This document shows positions 13,990-25,190 of a stretch of DNA of 64,000 bases, one piece after another. The stretch covers positions 8,903,001-8,967,000 of the forward strand of contig NC_092611.1 in NCBI RefSeq assembly GCF_047663525.1, in the 5' to 3' direction. The first letter of the stretch is position 1. Each line of letters begins with the position of its first letter. A program made the translations under genes and the position numbers. This stretch comes from Anas platyrhynchos. Lineage: Eukaryota; Chordata; Aves; Anseriformes; Anatidae. The notes under the pieces are model-generated. The model ran no database searches, was not told where the DNA came from, and was given only the letters and a program-made list of their open reading frames with translations.

Positions 13990-14290
13990 AATAATTACCA
14001 TCTTTAATTACTACTAAAACATCAATTGCTCTTGTTCAATTAGTACCACAGATTCAGGCATAGCAAATTTTGTAGCACAAAATAAGCTGAAAATTGATTT
14101 CTGAACACTTAATGCAGATCCGAAATTGCTAACCTGATAAGGGGGCAATAGCAGAACAAGCGCACCGTCAGAGAGGAATTTCGTGCTGATGTAATTGCTT
14201 TGGTGGAAGATTAATAACTTGTATACTTACATCTTGTACATCAAGTAGGAGTTACTCATTAGGGGGAGCGCAAAGAAGGGGAGAACATGT
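13990..14290. promoter_or_regulatory. Candidate conserved noncoding element
   Basis: About 300 bases of complex A+T-rich sequence with many TTAATTA, CAATTAGT and GATTAATA homeodomain-type words and TGATAAG (GATA-type). It has no repeat structure and no coding frame. The composition edge at both ends is abrupt. It resembles developmental enhancer sequence; conservation would have to be shown by alignment. Confidence 0.35.
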
Positions 14291-14512
14291 TAACAAGGAC
14301 AGAGGCAATTAGACATGAAGCCACAGCAGAAACGCTCGCAGCAGCCCATTGACTAGCGAGCAGGGCGGTGGTTTGGGGGAGGCACAGCAGGGGCTGCTGC
14401 CCAGCAGCCCAGCACCAGCACAAACTACGGGTGTCCCACCCAGTTCCCAGCCCCACTGAAGCAAGGACAGGGTGAGCTGAGACACCCCAACCACACCACT
14501 TATTTTCACCAA

Positions 14513-14558
14513 AACCAAGCAAATATTTACAGCAGAACCAAGCAAACATTTACAGCAG
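14513..14558. repeat. Tandem duplication of a 23-bp unit with forkhead-type words
   Basis: Two adjacent 23-bp copies (14513-14535 and 14536-14558) differ at one position (T/C). Each contains (T/C)ATTTAC; the first copy's TATTTAC fits the forkhead consensus TRTTTAY and the second's CATTTAC is one base off. The array is embedded in moderately A+T-rich DNA. This may be a chance slippage product or a paired binding site. Confidence 0.7.
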
Positions 14559-14559
14559 A

Positions 14560-16565
14560 ACATTTAAGAACTTCACCCAAACACCAGCTGCCACAAGCAG
14601 CCAATATTTTCATCCAACTACAGCAAGGAGGCACCTCCTCATACCCCAGCAACATCCGATCCAGCAGCTCATTTGCAGTCCCCAGGGAGGAGGAGGAGAA
14701 GGGGAAGGGGTGCACAGACGAGGGGCCAGGTCTCTCGTCCTGCCACCCCCGAGCCACCGAGCACCTTGAGGGAGGCAGCTAATTGCCGCAGCAAGGGGCA
14801 GGAGCATTTGCATAATGCAGCGCGGAAGGGATGTTTAGCTCATGTATTTTTTAGAAGGTTTATCTTTAATTTTATTTAGCTTAAGAAGGGCATGTCACTC
14901 AAACTCTGCTGGTCATTTATAAAAACATTTCAATTGTGTCTGTGCGAGGCTGTCTTTAGGCCTAAGTGGCTCTCGCACCAGCGCCGAATACTAATAGGAA
15001 CGCACCGAGAGGCGGGCGAGGGAGCCCGCTATTACACTGCCGGCCGGGAAGTTTTCTCCCTGCTATTCTCATGCGTGATTTTGTGCAGAGAAATCTCTAC
15101 CTTTCTACGTTGCGAGTAGCAGCTTTCTTTTTTTAGCCTTCTGAGAAGCATTTTTGTTAGTGAAATATCAAGATTAAAGTATCGACTGCCTGTAGAAGTC
15201 CACGGGCAGCCGGTTTCTGAAGAAAGCTCTAAATGAAGGCTGCTTGCAGACTCTTTATGTAATTTGAAGATAGACTGCCTTTGTTTTTGTACAATGAGAA
15301 AGGGAATTAAATTAGCTTAACCCTCTGCTAGCCTGTCCTCAGCACACCAAAAGCCCTGGCCTACAGGTGGGGCAGGAGCTGCCCTTCCAGGACCACCTTG
15401 CCCCCAGGGCCACCAGGGCCCACCATCTCTGCCCCCTCATTCTTCCTTTAGCTACAGACCCCCCCAGCAGCCCATTTTGGTGTGAGGACCTGGAGGATTG
15501 GCCAACATCTTCCCAAAGGCTGCCTGTGACTCAGCACCCAGCATCCCGCCCCACACCCCAAAGACAAGGCTTCCTCCCAACCTTTGTGACAAATGAAGGG
15601 CAAACGACTGAAAAGACACAAAGGGGGGGGTGCAGTTGCCTATTTGCGTGTCATGTTTTATCCTCTTTTTCATCTGCTCTTCCTTCCATCTTCCCTCCCA
15701 CACTGCTTCACCTCCCACACCTACCAGGAACTTAAAAGGAGAAACTTTGCTAAAATGTTGAAAGCCAGAAATTCAATGCGTGCCTTTATCTGTGTCACAG
15801 GTGGCTACAGAGACCTTTTTTACATTGTCTTTGGTCCCACACAACACAACCTTTCTTTTTCCTTCCAGCCCTCCCTGGAAACCTCTCACAGAGCCCATCA
15901 GCCTGTTTTGCTGTGGGTTGGGGGGGTTTCTCAGCACCACGTTGCTCACCCTCGTCCCAGCCGCCAGCCAGGGCGCAGGGGCTGATGTGTGCCACTGAAG
16001 GGCTGCAGAGGGCTCACGGGGAACAGCTCTGCCAGGGGACAGGAGCACATCCCTGCAGGCAGCAGAGACACCAGCACAGGTCCCCACAGCTCCAACCACC
16101 AGGGCAGGCAGCAGCTGACTCGCTGCCCTGGCACCTGAAGCCTTTTAGAAGTGAGGACACAGCACAGAGTGCATCACAACTTGGGACTCACAGACCCTTT
16201 GCAGCACGGAGAAGGGAGCCCTCACGCACAGTGCCTCAAAATCAGACCTCCACTTCCCCCTGGCAAACCCTACAAAGTGTACAAAAGCCCCACATTCTGG
16301 GGAGAGACTTGCCTGGGCTTTCCAAGGCTGGAGAGCAGCTCCTCCTCATCCCAGCAGCACGAGAAAGCCCCACCTGGCCTGAATCCTGCAGCCCAAGGGC
16401 TGGGGGAGGCAGCCTACCTCTATTTCAAGGCTCTCAATCTGCCCAATTATCCCTGCAGCTCCTGCTGAAGCCCTCGGTCGTTAATGAGCAGAACTCAGCT
16501 CAGGTGGGCAGCAGAGCCCGAGCTCACCTGAGAGCTCCTTGCCGCTGCTCGGCTCGCGACGAGCT
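14560..16565. other. Gene desert segment with an A+T-rich island
   Basis: No gene seen. An octamer ATTTGCAT lies at 14806-14813. The A+T-rich stretch at about 14810-15330 is interrupted by a CpG-containing core near 14960-15050, which is unusual among the islands here. The rest, 15340-16565, is G+C-rich with pyrimidine-rich runs near 15660-15720. Confidence 0.45.
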
Positions 16566-16569
16566 GATT

Positions 16570-17195
16570 AAACTGGCACGCGGACCACGATGAAGTTGGA
16601 GAGAGGGCTCCAAACTAATTAGCACATGCACAGCCACTCATTACTACCATTACTACGACATTATTAATTTCCCCACCTCTCATCTGCAGCTTTTCAGTCG
16701 CTTCATTTCAATCTGCTTTAGCATCGGGAGATGGGAATTAAACCCATCTAAATCCCTTCCCGTGCCCAGCTGCCCCGTCCCTGTGCCCTGCTGGCTCTGC
16801 CCTTCTCCATCCCGGGCCGGCTCAGACCTGACAGCCATTTCACCCCTAAAAGTCAGGGTTTTGCTAACAGCATCAGCGTCAGGCGCTCCCATCCTCTGCA
16901 CAGGAGCCAGCGAAGGCAGGAGCGTGCGGAGGGCAGCAGCCACGCAGGGGAAGGAGATCTCGTGGCTGAGACATGTTTGTTGGGAGTCATTAGCTACTCC
17001 CTGCCATCAGTCCATTACCATAAACTTAAGCTTCCATATTCTTTCATTTTAAATGAATTTTCATATCGGATTTCCAAATGAGCTCTGCCTCCAGTCAGCT
17101 CCCATTTATCTAATAATGCTATGCAAATATTTTGTTATATTTCAATGAAATATGTCGAAAACTATTACCCAGTGCATTATCTTAGCATCAGCACG
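16570..17195. promoter_or_regulatory. Candidate conserved noncoding element pair
   Basis: Two complex A+T-rich blocks (about 16570-16760 and 16965-17195) flank a G+C-rich spacer. The second contains ATGCAAAT at 17121-17128 (octamer on the minus strand), CATTTTAAATGAATTTTCAT and TTTCAATGAAAT, the last two partly self-complementary. No transposon, simple repeat or coding frame is visible. Its look is that of a developmental enhancer. Confidence 0.35.
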
Positions 17196-17199
17196 AGGG

Positions 17200-20100
17200 C
17201 TGCGGTCCCTGCTGCTGGCGGGCTGTCACTCTTCGTGTCCCAAGTGACAGGAGGACACTGAATGCCCCGGGGCTGGAAGGTGACCGAGGCAGGCACCAGC
17301 CCTGCCAGCGGTGCCAGGGATTTCTCAGAGGGGCCAACACTCCCTGCCTAAAATGCCTCTAAGTACATGCCAAGCCTGTTGATCCCTGGATCAGCACGAG
17401 GCAGAGCTGCAGCCCCGTGGCCGCGTTAGAAGCAGGGAGAAACATCCCTGGGCAGGGAGGAGGCTGCACGGGAGCAGCTGGGAAGGGGAGATAGCTGATT
17501 TTACACGCTCGGAGCCTTCACACGGAGAGGCACCGTTTTCATCTCCAGCCCCTGCAGCTCTCCTTCCTCCCTCTCCACGTCTCATCCACCCTGTATTTTG
17601 GGGAAATGGTGCAGAACCGAAGGGACCGTGCCCCTCCGGCTGCCTGCCCCCAGGGGAGCTCTCCCTGCACCCCCAGGGCCACGCAGCGCCCATGCTCCTG
17701 TTGTCTCCCAGTCCCTTCGGGCTTGGTGCTTTGCCCTTTTCCCTTGCTCCCCACAAAAGCAGAGCCCTTGGTGGGCTCGGTGCCCGCAGGCAGCCTGCGA
17801 GGGCCGTGCTGGTTCATCGACCAGCCCTCCGCAGAGGCTGGGAGCACGTTTTACACATTAACCACCACGGCGAGCTGTAATTGCGTGGTGCTCCTGTTCT
17901 CTCCTCCCCAAGTAATGATTTCTGTCAGAGGGGCAGCTCCCCTGCACTCCCTGCTCTGCAGTCCGGGAGAGATGTGCCACTCTGCTGCAAGCCCGAGGCT
18001 GAGGCACCCGGATAAACAACCCGCCTTTGATTTCCAGCACACGCTGCTCTGGTACCCGTGCTACATCGCTCCGCTGCCCCTCCTCCCTCTCCTCAACTTG
18101 TTATTGCCAAATGACACAAAGTGCCATCGCCCCCCCCCCGCCCCCCCACCCACTCACACCCCCTCCTCCGGATCTGAGGGCTTGGCTTTATAGATTTTTT
18201 GTAAAAGTACTTTTATATTTTTAATTGGTATTCTGCAAGCTCGGAGCCTTCCCCAAGGAACCGGGATGTTTGTCTTCAAAAAGCCTTTTTAAAACAATTT
18301 TTTTTTTAAAGTACAAATTTTCCTGGCATGGATGAATGAGCTGCCATGTGCCCCATGCGACCTGCCCGCAGACGAGGCTGCTTCTCCAAGTTTAAAGAGA
18401 GAGTTTGAGCTGGGGAGGAGAGGCAGCGCAGCAACGCGCCACCTCCCAGCAGCAATTCCTCGGGCTCGTGCCCTCACCTTCCTCGGGGAGGAAGAAGTGG
18501 CTGCACGCCAGCAGGGCTCGCCCGGGGTGGAAGAAGACAAGGTCCGGACCCGAGCCCCGCAGGAGGCAGGAAAGCAGCTGCAGCCTCCTCTGCCTGCGCT
18601 CTCCTGCACTCGTACCAAATTAAATAACCGAAACTCCCTTTTTATTTTCCATTTGACAGTAACGTATTGCAAATGCAGCCAGTTTTGACATCCTAATATT
18701 CAGACTTGTATCCCTTGGGATAAACACGTCATCTGTTATCTGAGCAAATGATTTGTACCGGGACAGTACAGAGCAGGAAAATGGAGCAGACGGGCAGGGA
18801 GGGGAGCAGTGCGTGCACCCTGCCCAGCACCCACCTGCACCCACCAGCCCAGGAGGGCAGAGCAGCTCGCAGGGCTCTGCCTGCAGGCTGGGGAGAAACG
18901 TGTCCTCACCCCGGCCAGGGATGGATGTCCCCCTGCCTGAAGCACGGGGTTAATCTGCTGTCATCTCCGGCACCGCAGGTCACATCATTGCCAGGGTGAA
19001 TAGGGAAAATGCTGAGAGCGCGGTGAATAGGGCAAGAGCTGAGAGCTCGGCGGGGGACAGGAGCGGTGATTAGCAGGGCGATGGCATTGCTCTGGCTTTT
19101 GTCTTTTCTCCAGCTCCGCCTGGCTGCCTTTTCTTTGCCAGGGGACGTGCCCAGACCATTTCTGGGGCCCGTGCAGAGAGCCCGGAGAAGACGGCTGCCT
19201 GCTGAGCACCAGCTTCGCCCGGCTTTTCAATGGGCAGCCCTTGCATTTCACCAAGCTCTTTTGTCCCTGCTACAGGACGAGGTACACTAGCAAAAAAAAT
19301 CACAAAAAGCCTGATCACTCCTTGTCAGCCCCGTGAACCGCTGAATAGCTCAATCACGGCCCCTCCATCGCCTCCCTTCCCGGGGAAGAGCGCGAGCCCT
19401 GCGCTGTGCCGCCTCGCAGCCACGTTGTGAGCCCGGCCGGGCTGCGTGAGGCAGTGGGGACAGGATGGGACGGCTCCTGCTCGCAGCTGGGGAGCTGGCT
19501 GCCTTGGCACAGCAGCCACAAAGGCAGCTAATTAGCTTTGTACAGTGCCCAGCAGCACCAGGCTTGCAAAGCCGCCCACGGACCCCTTTATGGAGCCCCA
19601 AACAACTTTGTTCCCGGTGCGTTAGGCACTCATCCGCCTGCTGCCGGGGCATCTCGAGGGCAGGAGAGGCAGCACCCGCAGCAGGAGACGTGCCTGGCTG
19701 CCCCGTGGAGTCTCTCCCAAAAGCTCAGCACCAGGGCTGCCTTTGGATGCCAGCAGCGTGGTGACCCGATCAAGACGGCAACAAAGCATCTGTCGCCCGG
19801 CTAATTTTATTAGGAGAGATCGCAAACGGCTAATTTCCTTTTACTAATGAGTAAATTAGTTGAATCTCTGATCTGTTTTTAAGGCACTTATACTAATAAA
19901 ACATGGAGCGACAGCTAAATTTGTTATGAAATGTTGTGACACATGGTGGTGGAGGCGTGAGAAAAGCACCGGCAGGGGATGCGCAGCAGATGCGCAGGGC
20001 ACGCACGGGCCACTTGTGGCCCCCCCAAGGGCAGCCCAGGCTCGCAGCTTGGCCACGGACCCAGGCACAGGTGGCCATGGCGAGGAAGTGGCAAAGGAAG

Positions 20101-21575
20101 GATTTGTGTCCTTGAGAGCTTTGTGGTTGAAATGGCAGGAGCAGTGAGCAGTGCGGCGCCCCAGCCTTGCTCTCCTGCATGGGCAGCAGCCTCCCGGGCA
20201 GCCACACCGTGCTCTCATCCATTATTCAGCCCCTCCAGCTTCATAAAGACGTTCAGGCCAAAATGCCCCGGTTCTGTTTCCTTTCTTTCATCTTTAAGGA
20301 CACGGAAGGAAGGGAGAAACCTCCTCACAGCCCAGCCAGAAGAGACAGAGCCGCCGTGCCCAGAAACCCTCCTGCGGAGGCGTCAGGACGCAGCCAAGGT
20401 GCGGGGCGGCAGCGCGGGCAGCCTGCCCCTCCCGGCTCGCCCCCAGGCTTAGGCTGTATCAGAAAATCAATTGATTATGTTGCTGTATCTGTCAGGAATA
20501 AAAGCGGGGCTTTGAAAAAAAAATCCTTTGAGCACGCAAGACAAAAACGCTGCTCATGCCTGAGTGCAGAGCAAATGTAGGCTTTATTTTTTATCTTCCC
20601 AAGCGCTGTTCTCCTGCACTTGCTCCGCAGAGGAAATTGATTGTTGGGTGTCACTTAATCAAAGGCAGAAGCTGATTCCTGACTATCCAGCCTCCCGCTG
20701 GGCCTGGCAGCTGAGCCCTAAGCCAGGTACCTGTGCAGTGCCCCCTGCCCAGGCACCCTCATGGCACTGCCCCCCTGCTCCTGCTCCACGTGCCGCAGCC
20801 AGCTTAACCTGCTCTGCTGCAGGGGATTTCTGGGATTTTATCCTAGCCAGCTCAAACAGCCTCCGTGGTCCCCATCTGAGGTTTCTCTGCTGTGTAGCAC
20901 CCTCCTGTAGGACCTCGGCTGTGTCCCCAGCCTGGCTGGTGGGTGGCAGAGGGGACTGCAGGCGGCAGAGGCTCAACCCTTCCCTCCTGTCTGAACACAC
21001 CAGCAGAGCATCTCGCTGCTGTGCTCTCTTAATCTTCGTTTTGCTCCTCCTTTTTTTGACTGGGAGGGAGGAGATGGCTCATCTCAGATGCTGTTAAGCC
21101 ACCTCTCCCTGCCCAGCGAGGCTGTGGCGCTTGGAGCAGGGCTCTGCACAGCCCCACAGCATCCTCACGTCCCATCCAGTGCCTTGTGGGTGGCCTTCGA
21201 CCGGGACCAGCACACTATGTGTGGGTTGGGGGCAGGCAAATTGTGCTCTCCTGGCTGCTCATCTGGAGCCCAGCCCCAGGAACACAAGTTGGGGCATCCC
21301 AGAGCCCCTCCAAGCCTCTGCCTGGCAGGGTCACACAGCTCCCCTCGTCAGTCTTGGTGCACAGTGGCCAGGAGAGGCAGAGCAAGAGAGATTTCTCTGC
21401 ACATCCACAGCCAAGGCTGCTTTGGGGGACTGCCAGGCTGAACCCGCAACCGTGGAGTTAATCCAAGCCGCAGCCTCGCCAGCCCCGCTCTGCTGCCCCT
21501 CGCACCTCTCCCTCCCCAGGCCTGAGGATTTTAGAGGGGGGACATTCGCAGGCTGCTTGGAGGTTTTGTATTAAA
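17200..21575. other. Gene desert segment, mostly G+C-rich, no gene seen
   Basis: A long G+C-rich tract with a C-run at 18130-18147 and a T-run near 18298-18307. A+T-rich islands lie near 18180-18330, 18600-18760, 19790-19950 and 20450-20700. Long open frames on both strands reflect base composition: they overlap in several frames, lack flanking splice signals and resemble no protein I know. Confidence 0.5.
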
Positions 21576-21579
21576 ATCT

Positions 21580-21840
21580 GTGAGGTAGGAAGAAAAGGGA
21601 CCGGTGCCCATGAATATTCCGTAGGAGGAGATGGATTAGTGTCGGAGACGTATCTGAAGGGATTTGCAAGGGAATTATTTATGGTGGTAACAAGTAAGCA
21701 CTCATTTAGCTTATATTATACATTATACAAACAAGGCGTCGAGCTCTGGAAGTTAAGGCAGTAATGCCACTCTAAATTAAATTCATCAGTGCCTTAATTA
21801 AGATCTATATTTAGTTCTTAATTAAGGGGAGTGGAGGTGG
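21580..21840. promoter_or_regulatory. Candidate regulatory island with paired homeodomain palindromes
   Basis: An A+T-rich island between G+C-rich flanks. It holds two perfect 10-bp palindromes, CTTAATTAAG, at 21793-21802 and 21817-21826, whose starts are 24 bases apart. Each contains TAATTA, the core bound by LIM- and paired-class homeodomains. The neighbouring ATTATACATTATACAAAC and CCATGAATATTCC add sequence complexity. No gene or transposon is recognised. Confidence 0.4.
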
Positions 21841-24800
21841 GGGTTAGATGTTTGTGGGGAGGGATGCTGCGTGGCAGCGAGGACGCAGAGCCCGCGCTTG
21901 CTGCCCGCACCAGGGACGTGCTGGGGATGTGCCAGCAGTGCCGTGGGCTCTCATTTGCCTCGGGAGCAGCCCCAGCCCTCCAAAAATAAACAGCACCACC
22001 GCACCAAAGCCATCAGATGGAAGGTGTGACCACTTGCTCCGTTTCTTTTGCATGGATTAATGTTTGGGACAATTGAGCTGCCTTTCTGCATGCTTCCACT
22101 CAGCCACAGGGACCACCAGTGGAAACTGCCCTGGTTCCTGCAGGCTGGGAGGGGAAAGGGAAGTTTGAGAGGAGAAAGTTAACTCGGCAACAATTGGGAT
22201 ATCAAAGCAGAGGCGCATGTGGCTTTCTTCTCCTGCCTCCCCTGTACCCGATTCATCAGCGGCTACTGCGAGCAGCTTTGATCCCAGAAATCAAACCCCA
22301 GTCTGATGGGTGACTTGAAGTTATGCTAATCCAAGTTGATTGAGCTGAGATAATTACACTTCATCCAGGTTTCCTGGGAGTTTTGAATAAATATTGATGC
22401 ACAGCTGTCCCCCACGCAGGTACGGCACCGAGCGCTTCGCCGGCTCTCCGTGCCCGCTCTGGCCAGGCCAGGCTCGGAGCTCTTGGCACCGAGTTGCTGG
22501 TTTATGCCAGGCATGCAGGGGGCTTGGGACCGCCACTGAGGGGGGCCTTCCCCACAAGGGGACCTCCAGGAAAGCAAGATTTCCTAGGAGGTTTCTCTAG
22601 CCAACACTTCACAGCCGATGACCAGCCCCAAAGGGAGTGCAGGATCAATCCCAAGCTCCATCTCCATCAGCAGGCCAGGGGCTGCCTGCACACATGCCCT
22701 CTCTTGCTCATTTGGCCTCCTCTTTCTCCAAAGCGGGACAACACAGCGTCCTCTTGGAGGCCACCCACCTCCCTTCCCCACCATCGCCCTCTTTCTATTC
22801 AGGAGTCAGGAGCAACCATCCCAAAAACGCACCGACACCACCGGCTCTGCATTCCCCCAGCCCATTGGGATCAGGCTCCCCCACACCCCCGACCCCTGAA
22901 GCCCTGGGATGGGGCATCCCTTCTCAGAGCAGGAGCACTCAGCAGGGGCATGGGGAGCAGCTGGGGGGGCTCCAGCTGCCTGGGAGCTGCCTGCGAGCAC
23001 AGCTCCGTGTCCTCCAGCAACAGCACCGACGAGAGAGGCTTGTGACGGCTTTGCTCAAGCCCGTGGCTGTCACTGCACAAACCAGCCAAGCTCCGATGCC
23101 TCTTCCCTCCCCGAGTGACATTTAAATAAAATAAATAAGCACGAAGTTGTGTAAATAAATTTTGCAGAAGCAAAACACCGCATTTCCCACCCGGCTGACA
23201 ACAGGCTGGCTCTGCTCCCACGTCTCCGCGTACGCAGGCGCCGCCAAGCAGCTTGGCCAGGCCAGCCTTCCCCTTGCACTCCAGGACTGCAAAGCGGGGA
23301 TGCTCAGGGAAGATTTGGTGTGGTGTGCTGGTCCCTCTGCGCCCGTCCTCCCTGGCTGCTGTAGGACATCTCCGGGAGGTTTTGCAGAGCCAGCCTGGCC
23401 CAGGCTCCGTGGCAGGGGAGGACGGGTGGGGATGGGGCTCTCCGGTGTCACCTCCAGAGGTGGAGAGCCCAGCGCTGCGGGGAGCTGGAGTACAACGGGG
23501 GAGCCCCCAGGACGGGGCCATCTCCACCAACTTGGGGATGAAAGAGATGCAAGAAAACAAGCTAATCAAATTATACATTCCTGAGAACCATTTATAAGCT
23601 GTGTGCATTCTTTAATCTTAATTAGAAATCTTAGCAGCTCCTGCCGACTCTGTAATCAACGTTTAAACACGGCTGACCCCCATCGCGCTAACCTTGAGAG
23701 TCTTGAGCAGGTATTTGATGAGGGAGCTGGGGAGAGAGCCGGCTTCGCCGCGCTCATTGTAGCTGGGGAAGCCTGGGGGTACGGAGCCTGAGATCAGAGC
23801 AGAGCTACGGGGTAATGATGAGTGTTATGTCTGAGCTCTAATTAAACAGCATTTGCTGACAACTCCACGAGCCCCTAATAATCTCTCTCATTTGGCTCAA
23901 TAACATCCGTATTTGCAAATAAACACCATTTCCTTGCGCTCCCTGCAAGGGCAGGTGGTGGGGATGTGGGGAGGTGACCCCAGCACCGGAGCTCTGGGGC
24001 AGCGGGTGCCAGCAGGTCTGCCTGCCTCACACACATCCCCTCCAGTTCTCACTTCCAGAAGCTGCTGGAACTGCAGTTCCCCCTAAAAACCCCCACAGCT
24101 CTGAGCTGCGGGGCAGCCCCTGGCTCCCTGTCACGTGCAGGGTCACCGGTAGGCACCGGCACGTCCTGGGGCTGCGCCAGCCTCCAGCAGCTGCTGCGCG
24201 CTGCCCTCCCGAGCACAGGCAATTCCCCGTTGGAAGCAAACAAATGCAGATGCAACCGAAAGGCCTGTGCTTATTGGGAAATCAATAGCTGGTCGGGCGC
24301 TCCCCGGTAAGTATGACATGTTGTATACAGGCCCTCTGCAAACACCATCATCTTCTGCGTTATTAATGGGCAGCGCTCGCTGCCTCTTCATTAGTGCTGA
24401 ATATAAACAGCAAATCGTTTACTTACTGCAGATTCCAGCTTGAGCTAAGCAAATTTAGACAGGGATAGTCAAACACCGGGTTTGTTGTCTGGCTAATTGT
24501 GCTCAGGGTGTACAGTTTAGATGCAGCAAACCTGACAGCTGCCGAGGGTGCTGGGGCCGGGGCAGCGGCGCTGGGAGCCCAGCAGCAGCGTGGGACAGGC
24601 GAGGCAGGCTGCTGTGCCTTGGCCGTGGGTTTTCCCCCTCCACCAGTCTCTCCTTATGCAGATCCTCAGCCTGAGTCCTGCTAACTCGGTGCTAGAGGGG
24701 AGCTTTGTTTTCTCCACCAAGCGCGTTGATGAGAACACGAGCGCTCTTTGGCAGCAGGAGAAGCGCCGGAGCCCAGCAGAGCCCCTGGGACACTGCCTGC

Positions 24801-25190
24801 GGTGTCAGGACTGCGGCTGCTATTAGGCTTGCGTCACTAGAGCAGGAATTAAAACAGCCCTGCCTCGTGCAATCAGATGAGCTTGGTGTTTTTATTATTG
24901 TTATTGCATTCTGGAGTCTTGCCAGGGTTTGGTGCCCGGCCAGCCCCTCCCTACTGGGAGCTGTGAACCTCCCAGCCCGCAGCACATACCTGCAAGAGGC
25001 GTGGAAATGGAATTGTAAATAAACACAACGCTGCAGGGCTCATCCACACACCTACAGGGCTTTCTGCCTGTGCTTTTCCCCGAGGGGAAGGGGGCACAGG
25101 GGCTCGGCCAGGCTCTGTGCCCGGCGCACCGCACGCTCCCTGCCCCACGAGCGCGGGGCCCTGGCTGCTCTCCGCATTTTCAAATTTTCT
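21841..25190. other. Gene desert segment, no gene seen
   Basis: G+C-rich tracts alternate with A+T-rich islands near 22040-22090, 22300-22420, 23100-23170, 23550-23960 and 24280-24540. The 23580-23960 island is the largest and includes CTTTAATCTTAATTAGAAAT. Nothing coding or repetitive was recognised. Confidence 0.5.
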
